Shown piece by piece: positions 48,558 to 61,597 of a DNA stretch of 64,000 nt. The translations under genes and the position numbers were made by a program. The notes under the pieces were generated by a model. That model searched no databases and was not told the DNA's origin. It saw only the letters and a program-made list of their open reading frames with translations. Source of the stretch: Serilophus lunatus (Eukaryota; Chordata; Aves; Passeriformes; Eurylaimidae); contig VXBA01005479.1 of NCBI GenBank assembly GCA_013399895.1, positions 140,197-204,196 on the forward strand, written 5' to 3'. Positions within the stretch are counted from its first letter, which is position 1. The number at the start of each line of letters is the position of its first letter.

Positions 48558-51197
48558 CTATAAAAGGAAATATTTTTTTTTTAAGACTAGACATATTTTA
48601 TGCAGATTAAACAGGCTGTACACTTAGCAGTAGAGGCTAGATGTAAGGGTGCTAGATTCTAACTCTTGGTTTTGGCAGTGGGAGGAGATATGGGGCTTGG
48701 ACCTCTATGCAGCTGGCAGTGCCTAAAGTGCGTCTCTCACCACATCTATTATTCCCACAACAAAGTGTCAGAGAAACCTGTTTGGTGGATACATATGAAA
48801 ACACTTGGCAGGCTACATTTAGATTTGACAGGGTGCCAACTGGACAGCCACAGCACTAATGACGAATATTTTGAAAAAAGTAATGTTCTATCAGAACAAA
48901 TAGCGACAGCTGTCTGAGAAGTCCCCTTCAAATTTTCTGCCCCTAAGCCACTTAATTATCTGATAGGCTTATTGCAAAGTTGCTAAATATGCCTACAGCA
49001 GGTAAATTCTGGGCTAGAATTCTGCCTCTTCTCCAACAACTTTCAAACTATGAGGAAATGGACACTTGAAAAAAATCTACTTCTAATTTCATACAAAAGT
49101 GACAGTCAACAGAGAATAGTGAGATATATTTGTAACATGCTACTGCAAACTGCTCCTCTGAATGCACTAAATTATACTATTAACTTCAGCTTGTTCCTAC
49201 CATTTGCTAAAGCAATTTTTTTCTTGACTCACCTAAATCTATTCAGTTTCTACCAAGTAGGTTACTTCCTGAGGACATCTGACAGGGAATGTGTGGTATT
49301 AAACCTATTTTCCATTCTAAACGTCACTAGTCAAATGAATCACAAGTAACTTTTCTATATATCTTTGTATTACCTACATAAAATATGTATATGCTCTTCC
49401 TAATAGAGAGTTGTTCATTGGCTAGAAAAAACTCCCACCAGCTTTAAAGCCAGTTCTATTATACAATGGGGCTATTTATGAATTGAGTTAGGATGCTGAA
49501 AGAAAAATTCAGAATACAAATAAATAGTGTTTTCCCTAATGGCATTATGGGAATCTGGACAGCTGTGGTTATGGACTCTAATTGTCAAATTTTAGAGGTG
49601 TACTAATTTTAAAGATGGGATATATAGAGTCAATATGAAGAAAAGTCTATCTGTAAGACTACAGGGTGTTTTATTCTCCTATGATCGTTTTTTTCATGTA
49701 GAGCAACTGGTAAAAAATTTATAGAAAAGTGGCAACCACATGACCAATATAAATCTAGTGCATACTAATTTTATTGCTAAGTGAAGCCCCACCAATCCAA
49801 TAGTAACATTGCATAGGTATATGTAAGATTGGACCCCAGATGCATATGGACAAAAGAGTAACTATAAAAAAAGACAAGACAATGGTTCATTTCACAAGAT
49901 ATAACAAAATATCTATGACAGAAAATAAAATTGTTTCACAAGGACAAAACAATTGCTTTTGAAGCATTTCAATTGCATTCGAAGAATTTTCTCTAAGATA
50001 TACTGGTTTCATGGAATTTTCTTCGAAAACATTCTGCTTGAAAGTAGTCAGTCTTCTGTTAATACAGCAAATATAATTTCTTGTCCAAAACCACCCTAAA
50101 GACACATAACCTGAGTTTTGGCAAAATATTGGCAAACTCAGCTATATTTCTTTGTGCATACCAATGTACGAAGACAGCATTCAGGCTGGAGCTGAATAAT
50201 GACTCCCATGAATGACTACTGAATTATTTTCTTAATATCTCCAAAAACACCAGTTTCATTTGAGGTTCAGTTGCAGGGTGCAGGAAGGGCCAGCAACCTC
50301 CCAGTAGTGGTGCATGGCAGTGTACAAAAAGAGGAGCAGGCATGGGAATGGTGACAGCCTTTTAGTGGGAAGGTCTTAGAGAGGAGAAAGATGCACAAAG
50401 TGGCAGCAACGGATGAATGAGTAAGGAAACAAACGAGTAGGAAGTAAAGCTATAACAGAGGACAGATATGCAACAGCAGCTGAGACATGCATGGAATATG
50501 ACAGCTGTGAATTTGCTATTGTGTGTATTGCTGGGCAGTACTTCACCACAGAGGATGCATATGCAGCCTATCAGCAGCTTGTGGTGAACTGACACATGGA
50601 TGGGAGTTATCTGGATAAGGCAGGAAAAAGCAACACAGCAATAGGATGGCACATGTGATAGAAAAGAGTAAAATAGAGTAACACAGAGAAAGGAAAACAG
50701 AAAGGTTGAAGCAGAAGGTGCAGCTGAATTACTGCATGAGAGTTAAGGGGTGAGAGGTACATCTGGAAAATCAGTTGCAGCTGAGGTTAGGAGCAGGCAA
50801 CATGGAAGCGTGTGTATAAAGAGGGTCAATAAAGCACTTTATTTTGCCCTAGAAGGGGTCTGAGTATATCCCCTTTTTGAAATTCCCCTTTACAATAAAA
50901 TCCAACCTCACCAGAGCTGAACTCCTGGTATAGCTGCTTATGCCATGCCACGCCATGCCATGCCATGCCTCGCCTCTTACTTTCTTTGCAAGAGGAAAAT
51001 CATACATTTCTCTTAGAAATCTGGATCTTGCTCTCTTGGCAACCTGAGGAAGTCAACTACAGCACCAGAACTGCCTTCTAAAGAGAGGAGATAAAGAAAA
51101 CACTTTGCTGCTTAAACCTCAATGTAGCAGAGCCTCATAAAAAAATAATATGCTTTTTAAATTTAGTTAACCAACATATATATAAAAGAATACTTAC
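48558..51197 (-). other. COL15A1 intron, about 2.6 kb
   Basis: Unique sequence apart from a short CCATG repeat at 50941-50974. Confidence 0.65.
50941..50974. repeat. (CCATG)n short tandem repeat
   Basis: About six units of the pentamer, CCATG with CCACG and CCTCG variants. Confidence 0.88.
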
Positions 51198-51224
51198 AGG
51201 TAACCCATTTTTGTCAGGAATGCC
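51198..51224 (-). CDS. COL15A1: COL15A1 exon, 27-bp collagen mini-exon
   Basis: Nine codons (residues 127-135): GIPDKNGLP. Acceptor CTATTTTAG, donor CCT/gtaagt, phase 0. A 27-bp exon encoding three triplets is typical of collagen genes. The second triplet begins with Asp (GAC) where glycine (GGC) would be expected. Confidence 0.8.
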
Positions 51225-51834
51225 CTAAAATAGAACATCTTTTTTAGAAGGGTAAATAAAACACTTTAACATAAAAGCAGCAAAAGAGAAAAGCAATTAA
51301 CTACATTTTGATGTGTCGTGCAGTGACAAAATAACGAACCAGAACTGTAATAAACGCTATGTTACAGTGTGATCTGTTTTGCACCACTGATTAATTGCAT
51401 GCATCTTGTGCTGATGGTTCAGAAGGATTTCAAGTGTGAAACATGCTGGATATAGAGAAGTCACAGAAGGAGGCATTTGAGTTCTGCACCCTTGTACAAG
51501 TTCAAACCTGATGGCTGGGAGGGTGCTGCAGCACTGCAAAGATTGCCCAAAGAGTTGATGGAATTACTGCTCTAAGAATGTCTGTGTATTTTGTTCACCT
51601 TGTGCTTTGTGATGGTTGTGACTCATCAGGCACTTGTGCAGCCATTGACACATGTGCAATGCAGATATGATTCTTTTTAGTTGATGGGTTAAAAAACCGA
51701 TCTTGTAGAAGTGCAACTGATACCAAGCAGAGTGTAAGGCTGGGAAGATTCAGCCCTTCATGCATGTGTGATGGATGACTATTACTCTTTCTGAAATACA
51801 TGCATACAACATACAACAGATAGAAAACACTCAC
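51225..51834 (-). other. COL15A1 intron, about 0.6 kb
   Basis: Unique sequence; nothing recognised. Confidence 0.68.
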
Positions 51835-51954
51835 CGGCTGACCAAGTTGTACAAGTTTCCCTGGAGGTCCTTGATCCTTCTTTTGCACATCTTCTACTCC
51901 TGACCCTCCTAGATATACTGTGGAGCCATCCTCTACTTCCTGACCTTTCTGGCC
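51835..51954 (-). CDS. COL15A1: COL15A1 exon (junction into collagenous region)
   Basis: 120 bp, residues 87-126, phase 0 at both ends. Acceptor TTACTCAG, donor CCG/gtgagt. It starts GQKGQEVEDGSTVY, continues through YLGGSGVEDVQKKDQ (another Ser-Gly in an acidic setting) and ends with GPPGKLVQLGQP. Short Gly-X-Y pieces flank a non-collagenous stretch, so this marks the change from the acidic domain to the first collagen block. Confidence 0.85.
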
Positions 51955-52924
51955 CTGAGTAATTAAAGTATGAAATATAAAAAATGTGTTGCATTTTCCC
52001 ATTTTTCTTTTTCCTCTCTCTTCCTTCTTTCTTAGAATCCTTGCTTTGTTCAATGCAGTTATAAACCTGATAGTCACCATACCAACAGTGGCAAAGGCAA
52101 TCCATATTACAGCTCATTCATTCATGTACAAATAAGTTGCTTACTGACCTGATTACCCAGATGCAAATTACTATGATCTAATTTTATACTTACATAAATC
52201 TGCACAGTTTAAATAGGCAATGTAGGTTTGAAAAAGTGCATTTTCACAAACTTATCAGTCTGTCTGGTAGAAAATTGAAGTTGAAATAGATACATTTAGG
52301 GATGCTTTAGCCAACTCTCCCAAGATCTACAACTCTAACAGAAGAGGGTTGCATATGCAGTGACAGAAGATGAAACAAGGGAATTGTTAGCAAAGAGTAA
52401 AAATGGGCAACAAACAAAATCAAAACATTGCTAAGCATTAGTATTTAGTCAAGAGAAAGTAAGGATAATACAAAGAAAAATTTAAACATTCCAGGAACAA
52501 AATAAAACCTTTCAGGAATGAAGCTAGGACATCAATACATACTTAAATTAAAATCCAGTGCACAGGACAGAATATTTAAGTCATTATTGTATTTTGAAAT
52601 AAGCAGTAGGATTTACTCACATTTTATAGCACCAATGAAATACTTTGGATTCTATTAGCAACTAGTGAAGGAGAGGTGTAATATAGTAACTTTCCAAGCA
52701 TTTTAAAGTTAGCAGTATGACAGCTTTCAGCAAATGAGATGTTAGCTAATTTTTTAAGTATCTTTCTGAGTTTTGTGTCAATGAAAGGTCCTAGAGACCA
52801 TGCATTTTTTTTTCATATGCTCTAAAGAGAGAATTTTTTTCCATCTGGAGAAGTGTTAGAAGTGAATCTAGTTAAGGTATGGGCAAGATCATCATCTGAA
52901 CAAGATAAGAGAATTGTTGTTACA

Positions 52925-53690
52925 GATTTTTAGAGTACTGAAAGATCTAGTGGTTGTTCTGGCAGGACTGCTCTCAGTCCTCTACCAAAGGTCTTGGGAG
53001 TCTGGGGAGGTCCCTGTTGACTGGAAGATAATCAATGTTATTCCAGTCTATAAAAAGGATGTAAGAGAAGATACAGGGAACTAGAGATCTGTTGGTCTAA
53101 ACTTGGTTCATGGAAAAATTAAGAAGATTGTACTGAGTACTATTGAAATGCATTTAAAGAATACTACAATCATTGGGCACACACAACATGGGTTCACAAA
53201 GGGAAAGCTCTGTTTAACTAATTTGATACCTTTCTGTGATGAGGTCGCCCATGTAATGGATGAAGAGACAGAGGTGGATGTGATTTTTCTGGATTTTAGT
53301 AAGTCTTTTGATACTGTCCTTTACAACACTCTTTGAGACAAGTTGTACAACTGTGGAATGAGTGGGTTCATGGTGCACTAGATCAAGACCTGGCTGAAGG
53401 GCAGAGCTCAAGAGTAGTAGTGAATGGGGCTACATCTAGCTGGTGACCAGTCACCAGTGACATCTCTCAGGGCTCAGTTCTAGGGTCAGTTCTGCTCAAC
53501 GTATTTCTCTTTGATCTGGACGTAGGAGTTGAATGCACCATTAGTGAGTTTGCTGATGATACCAAACTGGGATATGCTTCTGACTCTTCTGAGTGCCAAG
53601 AGGTTTTGCAGAGGGATCTGGGTAGATTGCAGTGTTGGAAAGAAGTAAAACCAGGCACAAGTAAAAATTGGGTGAGGAGTGGCAGTAACA
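52925..53690 (+). mobile_element. CR1 LINE internal fragment (reverse transcriptase region)
   Basis: Plus-strand reading gives CR1 reverse transcriptase pieces: GEVPVDWKIINVIP around 53020, then KIVLSTIEMHLKN, TQHGFTKGKLCLTNLI and VDVIFLDFSKSFDTV (53103-53336). Stops and frame changes follow. It ends near 53690 without the CR1 3' tail, so it is an internal remnant. Confidence 0.92.
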
Positions 53691-53698
53691 ACTATTTT

Positions 53699-53717
53699 TA
53701 TTATTATTATTATTATT
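53699..53717. repeat. (ATT)n microsatellite
   Basis: About six ATT units at the right edge of the CR1 fragment. Confidence 0.9.
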
Positions 53718-56177
53718 TTCTAAAAGATTGCTCATTAGTATATTATATAATAATCTTAGGTATCTATGTAGTAAAAAGGATGTGGAAATTGAAATAAGAG
53801 CAAGAAAAAAACTTGTAAAGATAAATAAGTAGTAAAACTATTTGTCACAATAGATTTAAGTTTTATGTGTTACACTACTTAAATCAAGAGTGAATTTTTA
53901 TTTAAGAAAAATGTCCCAAAACTGGGGAAAAGAAGATTGTAAGAATAATAGTTTATCTGACATTAAAATTGCTGCTTTAAAAACATGTGAATGCAAGCAT
54001 GTAAATGTTGGAAGAATATACTTGGAAGTTCTCCAACAAATATTAAAACATCTCGTATGTCAACTCCAATGGATCATCCTTAACCTGATGTTTCACCATT
54101 TGTTATAATTTACCACAGTAAACACAGAAATGCAGGAAGACCCTGTAAGGAGCAACCTTAAACCCTTGACTAAACACACACAATATGGAACTTGTATTCT
54201 AAATTTCTGCCATTCCTGATGATGCAAGTTTTCTGCTAAAGAGAAGCTGTCTTAACTGCAGTTTCAAGCAACACAAAGAATGGACTTTTGGTGTAGGAGT
54301 CACAAAGGCAAGAGGAAGGAAAGGTCATTATTTATGTTCTGTGGTGGTTGGTAGATTAGGAATGTTAATTAATGAAAAATATACTGCCAGCTGATAATTT
54401 TGAAATATGCTGACAAGTAGGGCAAATGTTTGAGTAGCTGGAGCCCTCCAGCTCATGGGATTCCAAATGAGTGACACATGTAAATCCAACTTGAAGAATC
54501 ACGTGAAATTCTGGTTACACATTACCTTATAAATGCAATAGGCATGTTATCTTTCAAAGTGCAGTATCTCACCAGGGAGGGTATCTTTGCTACATATGTC
54601 ATAGACACTCCTCTTGGGGTTTCTAGTGCCTGCAGTCATGTAGGCTGGGGTACTCTCTATGCAGGAGTTAAAAGGGGTGCCATTTTCCTTAGCTCTGTGT
54701 GAATATCAAACTGGAGACAAGCTACAGCCTTGCATTTTCTCTTAATTTCCTTGTGTAGGAGCCAGGACCACAGAAGTCCACTGAAAAGAAGAATCTAATT
54801 TTGTAAGGGATTTGACAAAGAGTTATTTTAAAAATTTGACTAGCCTTGATGTTTTGAATGTAATTTACAGTTGTTCCTGGTCCTGCCAAAATTGAATTGA
54901 CAGTTGAATTACTGCCCATCTTTTTTGGAGCCTCTTCTGCTCAGCAGTGCACAACTGACTTGGTGGTCACACATACACTTTCCAGAATTGCTTTTTCTAA
55001 CAGGAGGGATCTTGAAAGGAATTCCTGCTTGGATGCTTACAACAGGATGGCCTGATCAAACATCTCTGACATGTGAAACATGTCTACATATCACCTCTTC
55101 TAGGGTACTGCTAAAAAATGTTCTATCAGCCTAGAGAGAAGTTCAGCATGGCTCTAAACAGCATTTGTTCATGGAATCTCTCTGACAGAGTAATATAAAG
55201 ACTCCAAGCAACTGCACTAACTTTCCTCAACTTTGACCCTTTATAAGGCCATCTATGGGCATACAGATTGTTCAGTTCTAATAATTTATTAATCAGAGCA
55301 ACATTTTATTGTGAATACTAGGAAAGTTGCTTCTTACTTGTTTAATGAATTTTTCTTCTCAGAGTGTTAAAGTATGCAGCTGCCAGGAGGCAGCATACCC
55401 TGCTTTCTTAAAAAAATAACTAGGAGCTGCAGACAATTCTCCAGTGCAATCCATGCAGTCATTCCCTTGTTAAGATCTGCAATAGAGGATCAGCCTCTTG
55501 GACCGTAATTCAAGTAAGGTTTGTAAAGGAATAATTTGCATAAACTATAAATTTTCAGATTAGTCTCTTGGCAACTACAGAAAGCCAGTGAGACATATTT
55601 TAGGCATGGATTCCCCCAGAGTTTAGTGGGGTTTAGTGTTAGTCTGCTGTTTGGATCACCTGATAATGAAGGACTGTAATAATGAAGGGCTTCTTTGCAC
55701 TTGGTATTTCATATTCATTGGTGAACACTCAAGGGGTATAATTTTAAATGTTTATATGTCCCTTTTCAGAGAATGGAGTAGGACTTCCACCTGCAAGGTG
55801 GTTACTGTGAGTAAGACCAAGATGTTTGCTCTTAGGGCATAAAAATTGATGAAGATTTAGATGGTTACTTTATTTATTTCTCACTTTCTTGAATGCAAAA
55901 TGAGCAAAACCCCCAAAACTGAAAAAATGAATTCATTTTTTTAGTCAAAAATCTCAGGCCCATTTCAATGGTTATAGATCCAAAGTTCTGCATAGTGTAA
56001 GTACTTTTCAATCTGATGTCATGAGAAGACATTCAAGAATTTAAAAAGTGACTTCTATTTTGCCGTGCTATTAAGATGGAATAGACATAGGTACCAATGC
56101 AGAGAAATACCTGTAATTCATAGATTTTCCTGTTCTTGGGACAAAAAGATAAGACATGATAAACTCATTATACAGAC

Positions 56178-56296
56178 CTCCTCTCCACTTGCTCCTGGCA
56201 AAACACCAGCACCAGAGCCATGGTCTTCTCTTAAGATTTTCTGTGTGACAGTGGTAGACTCACTGTTGCCTTGTTCAGTTTCTGTGACAGATGAAT
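56178..56296 (-). CDS. COL15A1: COL15A1 exon (acidic, glycosaminoglycan-attachment region)
   Basis: 119 bp, residues 47-86. Acceptor TTATTTTAG, donor GAG/gtctgt. It enters in phase 1 and leaves in phase 0, consistent with both neighbours. It begins DSSVTETEQGNSESTTVTQK and contains the strong Ser-Gly attachment pattern EDHGSGAG, then ASGEE at the end. Ser, Thr and Glu dominate, as expected for the chondroitin sulfate-carrying region before the first collagen block. No Gly-X-Y is present. Confidence 0.8.
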
Positions 56297-57543
56297 CTAA
56301 ATAAAATAATCACTTATTATTGAGAGAGCAAAATAAAAACTGCCTAGAGGTATTTATCAGAGAGAGATGCTGCAAGTCATATGAAAAAGAAATACTATAT
56401 AGATTATGATCAAAATACATTCTAAAAATTAATATTAGTAATTTTAAAATTATAAAAGGAAATAAGAGAAAAATGAGAGCAAAACTACAAAACAAATATC
56501 TGTTTTAGGGACAAAGACTGTATTGCATCATGATTTTTGTCTCAATCTGGAGTCTAATGGTTGCCTATTTGTCAGCTATATAACACAGAAAATAAGAAGT
56601 AGGTATAACAAATACTATCGGAACTATGTATGAAATTTAAATACTTTGCCCTTTAATTTAATGTCTTTGACTTTATTAATATAACCAGCTTTTATTTTTG
56701 TTTTCTAGTAGAGCACTGAAGTGGAGAGCTGGATTCCTCAATCCATTATGCCTTGCTCTCATTGCTTTGCTGCATACACTTGCATCCAAAACACGTCACT
56801 GGTGCACTAGACAGATTCACATTCTTTGCAGGGAACAGAAATAGGATATAGGTGTTTATTCAGTGGTAATATTCAGTTTTACATGAAAGGCTCTGCTCTA
56901 TTATATCAAGTCATCAAATAAATATTAAATCCTTTCAAAGGATGGCTTTGGAGTCAGTAGAACTGTTTGAAGGTACGTCTCAAGGGATGCCATTTTTCTT
57001 AGTGACCTGAGCAAAATGAAAAGGATTTTTCTCCTTTTATTCTCTTTGCTTAACACTTGCACTTTAATGGAGTGTTGTAGAGTGTCACAGCAGCATCTCC
57101 TCAGGTCAGTTTCTTAGTTTGATCCAATTTATTAAAAAAAAATAAAAAAATTTCATTATTATTATGGTCATTTCAGTCATGGTTCTGTGACTGAAATTTT
57201 CACACTGTAGAAGGGTAAATGTATTCTCTGCATTTTTAACAACAGCGAGACTGACATATGCCCTTATATAGAGGGAAAAGTGAGAGATGTGTTGAACAGT
57301 GGGTATAGTTGCTACCACTTACATTTTCTGCTATTAACAAATTGCAGTCTAATAGGCTGCAGTTTCAAAGACCAAATGTTTGATGTGCCAATTCTTTCTA
57401 GCACATAGGATGTCCAAATTCATAGGATTTTCCTTCCCTGGCAGTACCCAAAGTATTACATTGATTTTTCATACACATGGAAAAGACAGAGTCAGAACTA
57501 GAGAATGTAAATTACCCCATCCCCCCCCAAACCCCCCAAAAAC
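56297..57543 (-). other. COL15A1 intron, about 1.25 kb
   Basis: Unique sequence. Its first 30 bases on the minus strand are a cluster of G runs (57515-57545). Confidence 0.68.
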
Positions 57544-57682
57544 CCGAGGCAGTGCCTTGTTCTTTAAATCCAGCTGCTTCTGAGGATTCCTCTGATTTGT
57601 GATTTCCGGAGAAATCATTTTCTTCCAAATAAGACAATATAGTTGGAGGGGCTTCCACTGGTTCAGCCAACGTATCTTCAGG
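57544..57682 (-). CDS. COL15A1: COL15A1 exon (acidic N-terminal non-collagenous region)
   Basis: 139 bp, residues 1-46 of the visible part plus one base. It follows a T-rich acceptor ending TTTAG and begins PEDTLAEPVEAPP. It is rich in Glu, Ser and Pro, with a possible glycosaminoglycan site at ENDFSGN and a SEESSEAAG stretch. It ends in phase 1; the leftover G completes GAT (Asp) with the next exon, which supports the boundary. The 5' splice site is weak (TCGG/gttttt) and sits inside a G-run cluster. This matches the low-complexity acidic region between the TSPN domain and first collagen block of type XV. The collagen identity of this exon rests on phase and context only. Confidence 0.72.
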
Positions 57683-59668
57683 CTAAAAAAAAAAATCCCA
57701 AAAAACTGTTAAGAGTAAAGGCTTATCATGTATTTTAAAGCAAGAATCACTAGATGGCCTTCCTCAAAGTACAGTAATCAGAACTGCCACACCTGTGAAG
57801 CAAAACAGAAATCTGGATCTTTCCTACTTTTTATCTGTCATTACACTTAGACTCCACTCAGAAGCATTAACTGTCATTGCTACCATGAAGCCTTAAATTA
57901 ATTAATGGCCAATATATGCACCCTCTTTCATTTGCAAGTTTTTAATTTATTTCAGCTTCAATCTCATTTTTTCTGTTTACAGTACTCATATGTTTTCTGC
58001 TTATTAGTAGATGTCATGCCAATTTGGTAAAGTCTCTTGAGAAAAATGAGCAAAATACCTTTGAACTCCATTCCTCCAAAGCAAGTGATGTACACTTGAA
58101 AAACCCACAGAGAGAAAGAAAAACACAAGAAATGTACACTCCTCACTGCAGGTCTAAGAGCCTAGAGCTGGCTGGTACCCACCCTTCCCCAGGCTGGCTG
58201 TGGGCGGACAATGGGTGGCCACTTTGATAATCTTGTTTTAGCTGCATGCAGGAATGTAAAGATCCTATTTCCTACTGGTGCTGTCTCAGTGTAGTGAGGA
58301 GATTACTTCATGCAAATCTGCATTAGCAATTGAAATAAAATCTAATGGAACAGTCAGTAAACTTGAGTAGAATTTCTGGGCCAAGCACTCCAGTCTTGAA
58401 CCAGGTTAATACGTGCCAAATGGCATAAGAGGTCTTCCTCAAATTGTTCCTGAGTTGTCAGCAAAAGGAATAGAGGAAGCATAATTGGCATGATTTTTAT
58501 CCCAATGCTTTTATATTCTTTATAATTGAGAAAAAGCGTCAAGATACTTCTTGTTATTGAGAAACATATTGAAAACAAACTTTAGGGCACCATTTGAAAG
58601 GGAAATGAAATCTTTTCCACAGTGTGCAAGATCTGATCCTTGCTATAGCTGATAAAAGTACTTTCATTGGATTTAATTACTCTACTTGAGAAAGAGACAA
58701 ATATGTTTTTCCTCTGCTCTTATGTCTCTTATAATTATATAACTTATAAAAAGCCTTTTTATGCTCCTTGTTTATCTGAACCATATTAAACTTTTGGGAT
58801 TAAGATAGTTATGTATCACAGGGTTTTGTGTTTTAAAATCTTAAGTAAGACTGGGTCTTCACAATTTTGGGAAAGGAGAACCATCTTTTCCCTTTAAATG
58901 TGATGTCCAGACCAATACTTCAAATAAACTGTAGAAAACAATTCACACAATTCAGAATGTGCCCATCGCACTGTCTGTGATGCATTTCTGAGGTTGATTT
59001 CTGACTTGGTAAGACAAATGAAAGAACAAGAGGACAATGATTTGAACGCTTTATTTTGAGAAATAGTTATTAAAAAAACCTGTAAGACGGATACACCACC
59101 CTCCTTCTAGTTTAAATAAATATTCCAAATGTAATGCCTTGGACTAAAAAGCAATGGGAAAAATAGAAATATTTACTTGAAACTAGTAGAAAACCAACCT
59201 AAACCTCACAATACACTCATAAGAATGCAAACTTGATAGATCATACTGAATATCTGCCTGACAGAATTGTAAGAATTAAGATGACAAAAGTACATTGTAA
59301 TTTAGTGAAGCAACTGGGAAAAAACCCCACAAAATCTCTTGGAATAATCCCAGCTAGGATAGACATGAAGATGAAACAAAGAAGGAGTACATAATAACCA
59401 CGTACAAAGGCTACGAGTGAACATCAGTCAAAGGAGTCGAAAGGATGTTATCTCCTAAAAGAATAATAGGGTGAATATCCTCTCCTTGTTCACATATACT
59501 ACCTTATGCACAAAGGGTGGGGGAAAGGGATTAGGAGATATCAGGTGGTCATTTTAAATACCTTCTCCTGCTCCATAGAAAATATAATAGCACGCCACTG
59601 CATGGGGACTGCCCACAGCAGTCCTTCTTACAGGCCTGTATTAGTATATTCATGGGTACATACAGAGC

Positions 59669-59696
59669 AATAATAATATAATATAATATAATATAA
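59669..59696. repeat. (TAATA)n short tandem repeat
   Basis: About five pentamer units. Confidence 0.88.
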
Positions 59697-60898
59697 GCTG
59701 CTCAAGAGTCAGTGAAGTTTCAAAAAGCACTAAGTTCCTTTGCTTTCCCATCTGCAGTACCTAAGGAATAGGAGGACGTGACAGATTGGACATCCAGTTT
59801 CAGTCTAGCACCTGCAGGGAACTGAATTCAAAACTGCCTAAACCCAGATGATAAGAGCCTTTGGTATCTATAAAAGGCTATTCCTGCATATTCTGCCATG
59901 GAGTCCATCTCAAAACTTTCCCCCAGAACAGCATGCTTTTTTTGAAGGTCACAGATATTGTTTTCCCCAGATTTTTGTCCTCTAGTGACAAAGAGAAGTC
60001 TTTCTTTGTAACGTAGACCATCTCCTTATAGTTCAGGTTTCTTTATGGACAGTTCTTGGCATCCATATAAACAACCTAATTCAGACACTGAGGGTTTTTA
60101 TCAATAGGAATATTCTGAATTAGCCCAAAGAATACTATCCATTTCTACTGCACAGTACTCAACTGCTTGGCAGAAAAATACAAATCAGAGTATACACCAT
60201 ATCAACACTGCTAAGGGTCTTTTTTCAGAGGCTGCGTTTTCAAGCACAACCCTTGGCTTATTTCATTCTAGCTCACCATGGCAATTTGCTTCAAAGTACT
60301 GATTTGGAGCATTTGTTCTGTTATTTTTCAGAGCAGAAGATAAATATAAGCTTTCTCAGAAATGCTTGTGAGTGGCTGTACTGATTGTTAAATTGTCATT
60401 TCTTTCTGTGTCTCTTGTTTAATACTTCTAAAGAACAAACTCACAGTCACTCTGGAAGGCATATAAATCCCATGACTCAACAGCTTTTAGGCATTTCTAA
60501 TTTGACAATAGCATGAAACATTTTGCTAAAGGAGACTACATACCTAATGACATCCTGGTATGGCCTTTTGAGATCTCCAGGCATTTTAGAAAAAAATACG
60601 TGTGCAACTCAAGGAAATAGTTTCATATGAAGTTCTTGTATTTAGAAGAGAATAGGCATTTACTGGCCTTTCAGGCTTATGATTAGTTGGCTCACAAATC
60701 TACGTATCAACATCCATTCTGACACTGGCTCATATAAAGAATTACTGTAGTACTAACTGGAACTGCATACAGAAGCAATGAAGATTGTTGCTACACAGGC
60801 CAAGAAATTAACAAATCACCACCAAAAAGTGCCTGAAGAACCAAAAAGAGCTTTGCAAAGCTTCTTTCTTTCTTCTTGTCAAAGGGTGATAATGTACC

Positions 60899-60914
60899 AT
60901 ATATATATATATAT
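60899..60914. repeat. (AT)n microsatellite
   Basis: Eight AT units. Confidence 0.88.
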
Positions 60915-61597
60915 TTGCTTTATTCATACTGCAGTGTAAAGCTTCAGAGAAAATTATTTGTGTACTTAAAGTATCTTTCAGTTTCCCAGACAGTCTTAAA
61001 AACATTTCACCAAACAATTTAAAATAACACCAAAACAGAGAAATTAACTGTGGAGAAACTAAAGTAAATAGAAGTATTACAAAAAAATGTTTGCAATGGT
61101 AATAATCTTTTATGATCAAGTGTATCTTTGAGAGATGCATCAGGAAAAGGTACATTTTTTCTCTTAATTTATGACAACCACCATAGCATTAGCACACAAT
61201 AAATTATATTCTGTGATATTTTTCCTGCTGGACATTAATTCTAGCTAAATTACAGAATTCAACTGTAGGCACCTTCTAGATCTTCTGAAGAAGGTGTGAC
61301 ATTGCTGTAATACTTCGACATTATCAGATCTTGAAATAACATTTTAGCATTCAAGACTGCTCTCACATGCTTGAAAAATCAAAGGAGAATGTCACATTTT
61401 CACTCCTTGGGAGTGGTATATCGTGATGAACAATTGCTATTACACTTCTAGGTCCTCAGTTATGTAAATCATAGATCTGCTACTAACTTTTGACAATGTA
61501 AGAATAATACTTTTTCATTAAAATAGAAACTTTCTACTTTTTGTACTCTGCAACAGCAAGTAATATGCTGAGATTACGCTTTGAAACAAAATTCTTG

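Larger units (their letters stand above)
51955..56177 (-). other. COL15A1 intron, about 4.2 kb
   Basis: Contains a CR1 reverse transcriptase fragment and an ATT microsatellite. The rest is unique. Confidence 0.72.
1460..57682 (-). other. COL15A1: COL15A1 (collagen alpha-1(XV)), internal part of gene, 24 exons
   Basis: Twenty-four exons on the minus strand join into 571 codons without a stop, each bounded by AG/GT. Visible: about 86 acidic non-collagenous residues, then Gly-X-Y blocks broken by interruptions, with no cysteine in the part read. Family knowledge: type XV is a multiplexin collagen, a secreted homotrimeric chondroitin sulfate proteoglycan linking basement membrane to interstitial matrix. 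It has an N-terminal TSPN/laminin-G domain and a C-terminal endostatin-like domain; neither is in this window, so the gene is cut at both ends. The assignment to XV rather than the paralogue XVIII rests on the FEDMEGSGS interruption, the interruption with two N-glycosylation sequons, and the run GRPGRPGLNGL, compared from memory with mammalian proteins. No promoter or start codon is in view. An aligned search against chicken or zebra finch COL15A1 and COL18A1 would settle it. Confidence 0.88.

Noticed and set aside
60808..61155. 115-codon minus-strand ORF, hydrophobic.
   Set aside because: AT-rich sequence including an AT microsatellite; no splice consistency with COL15A1 and no recognisable domain.
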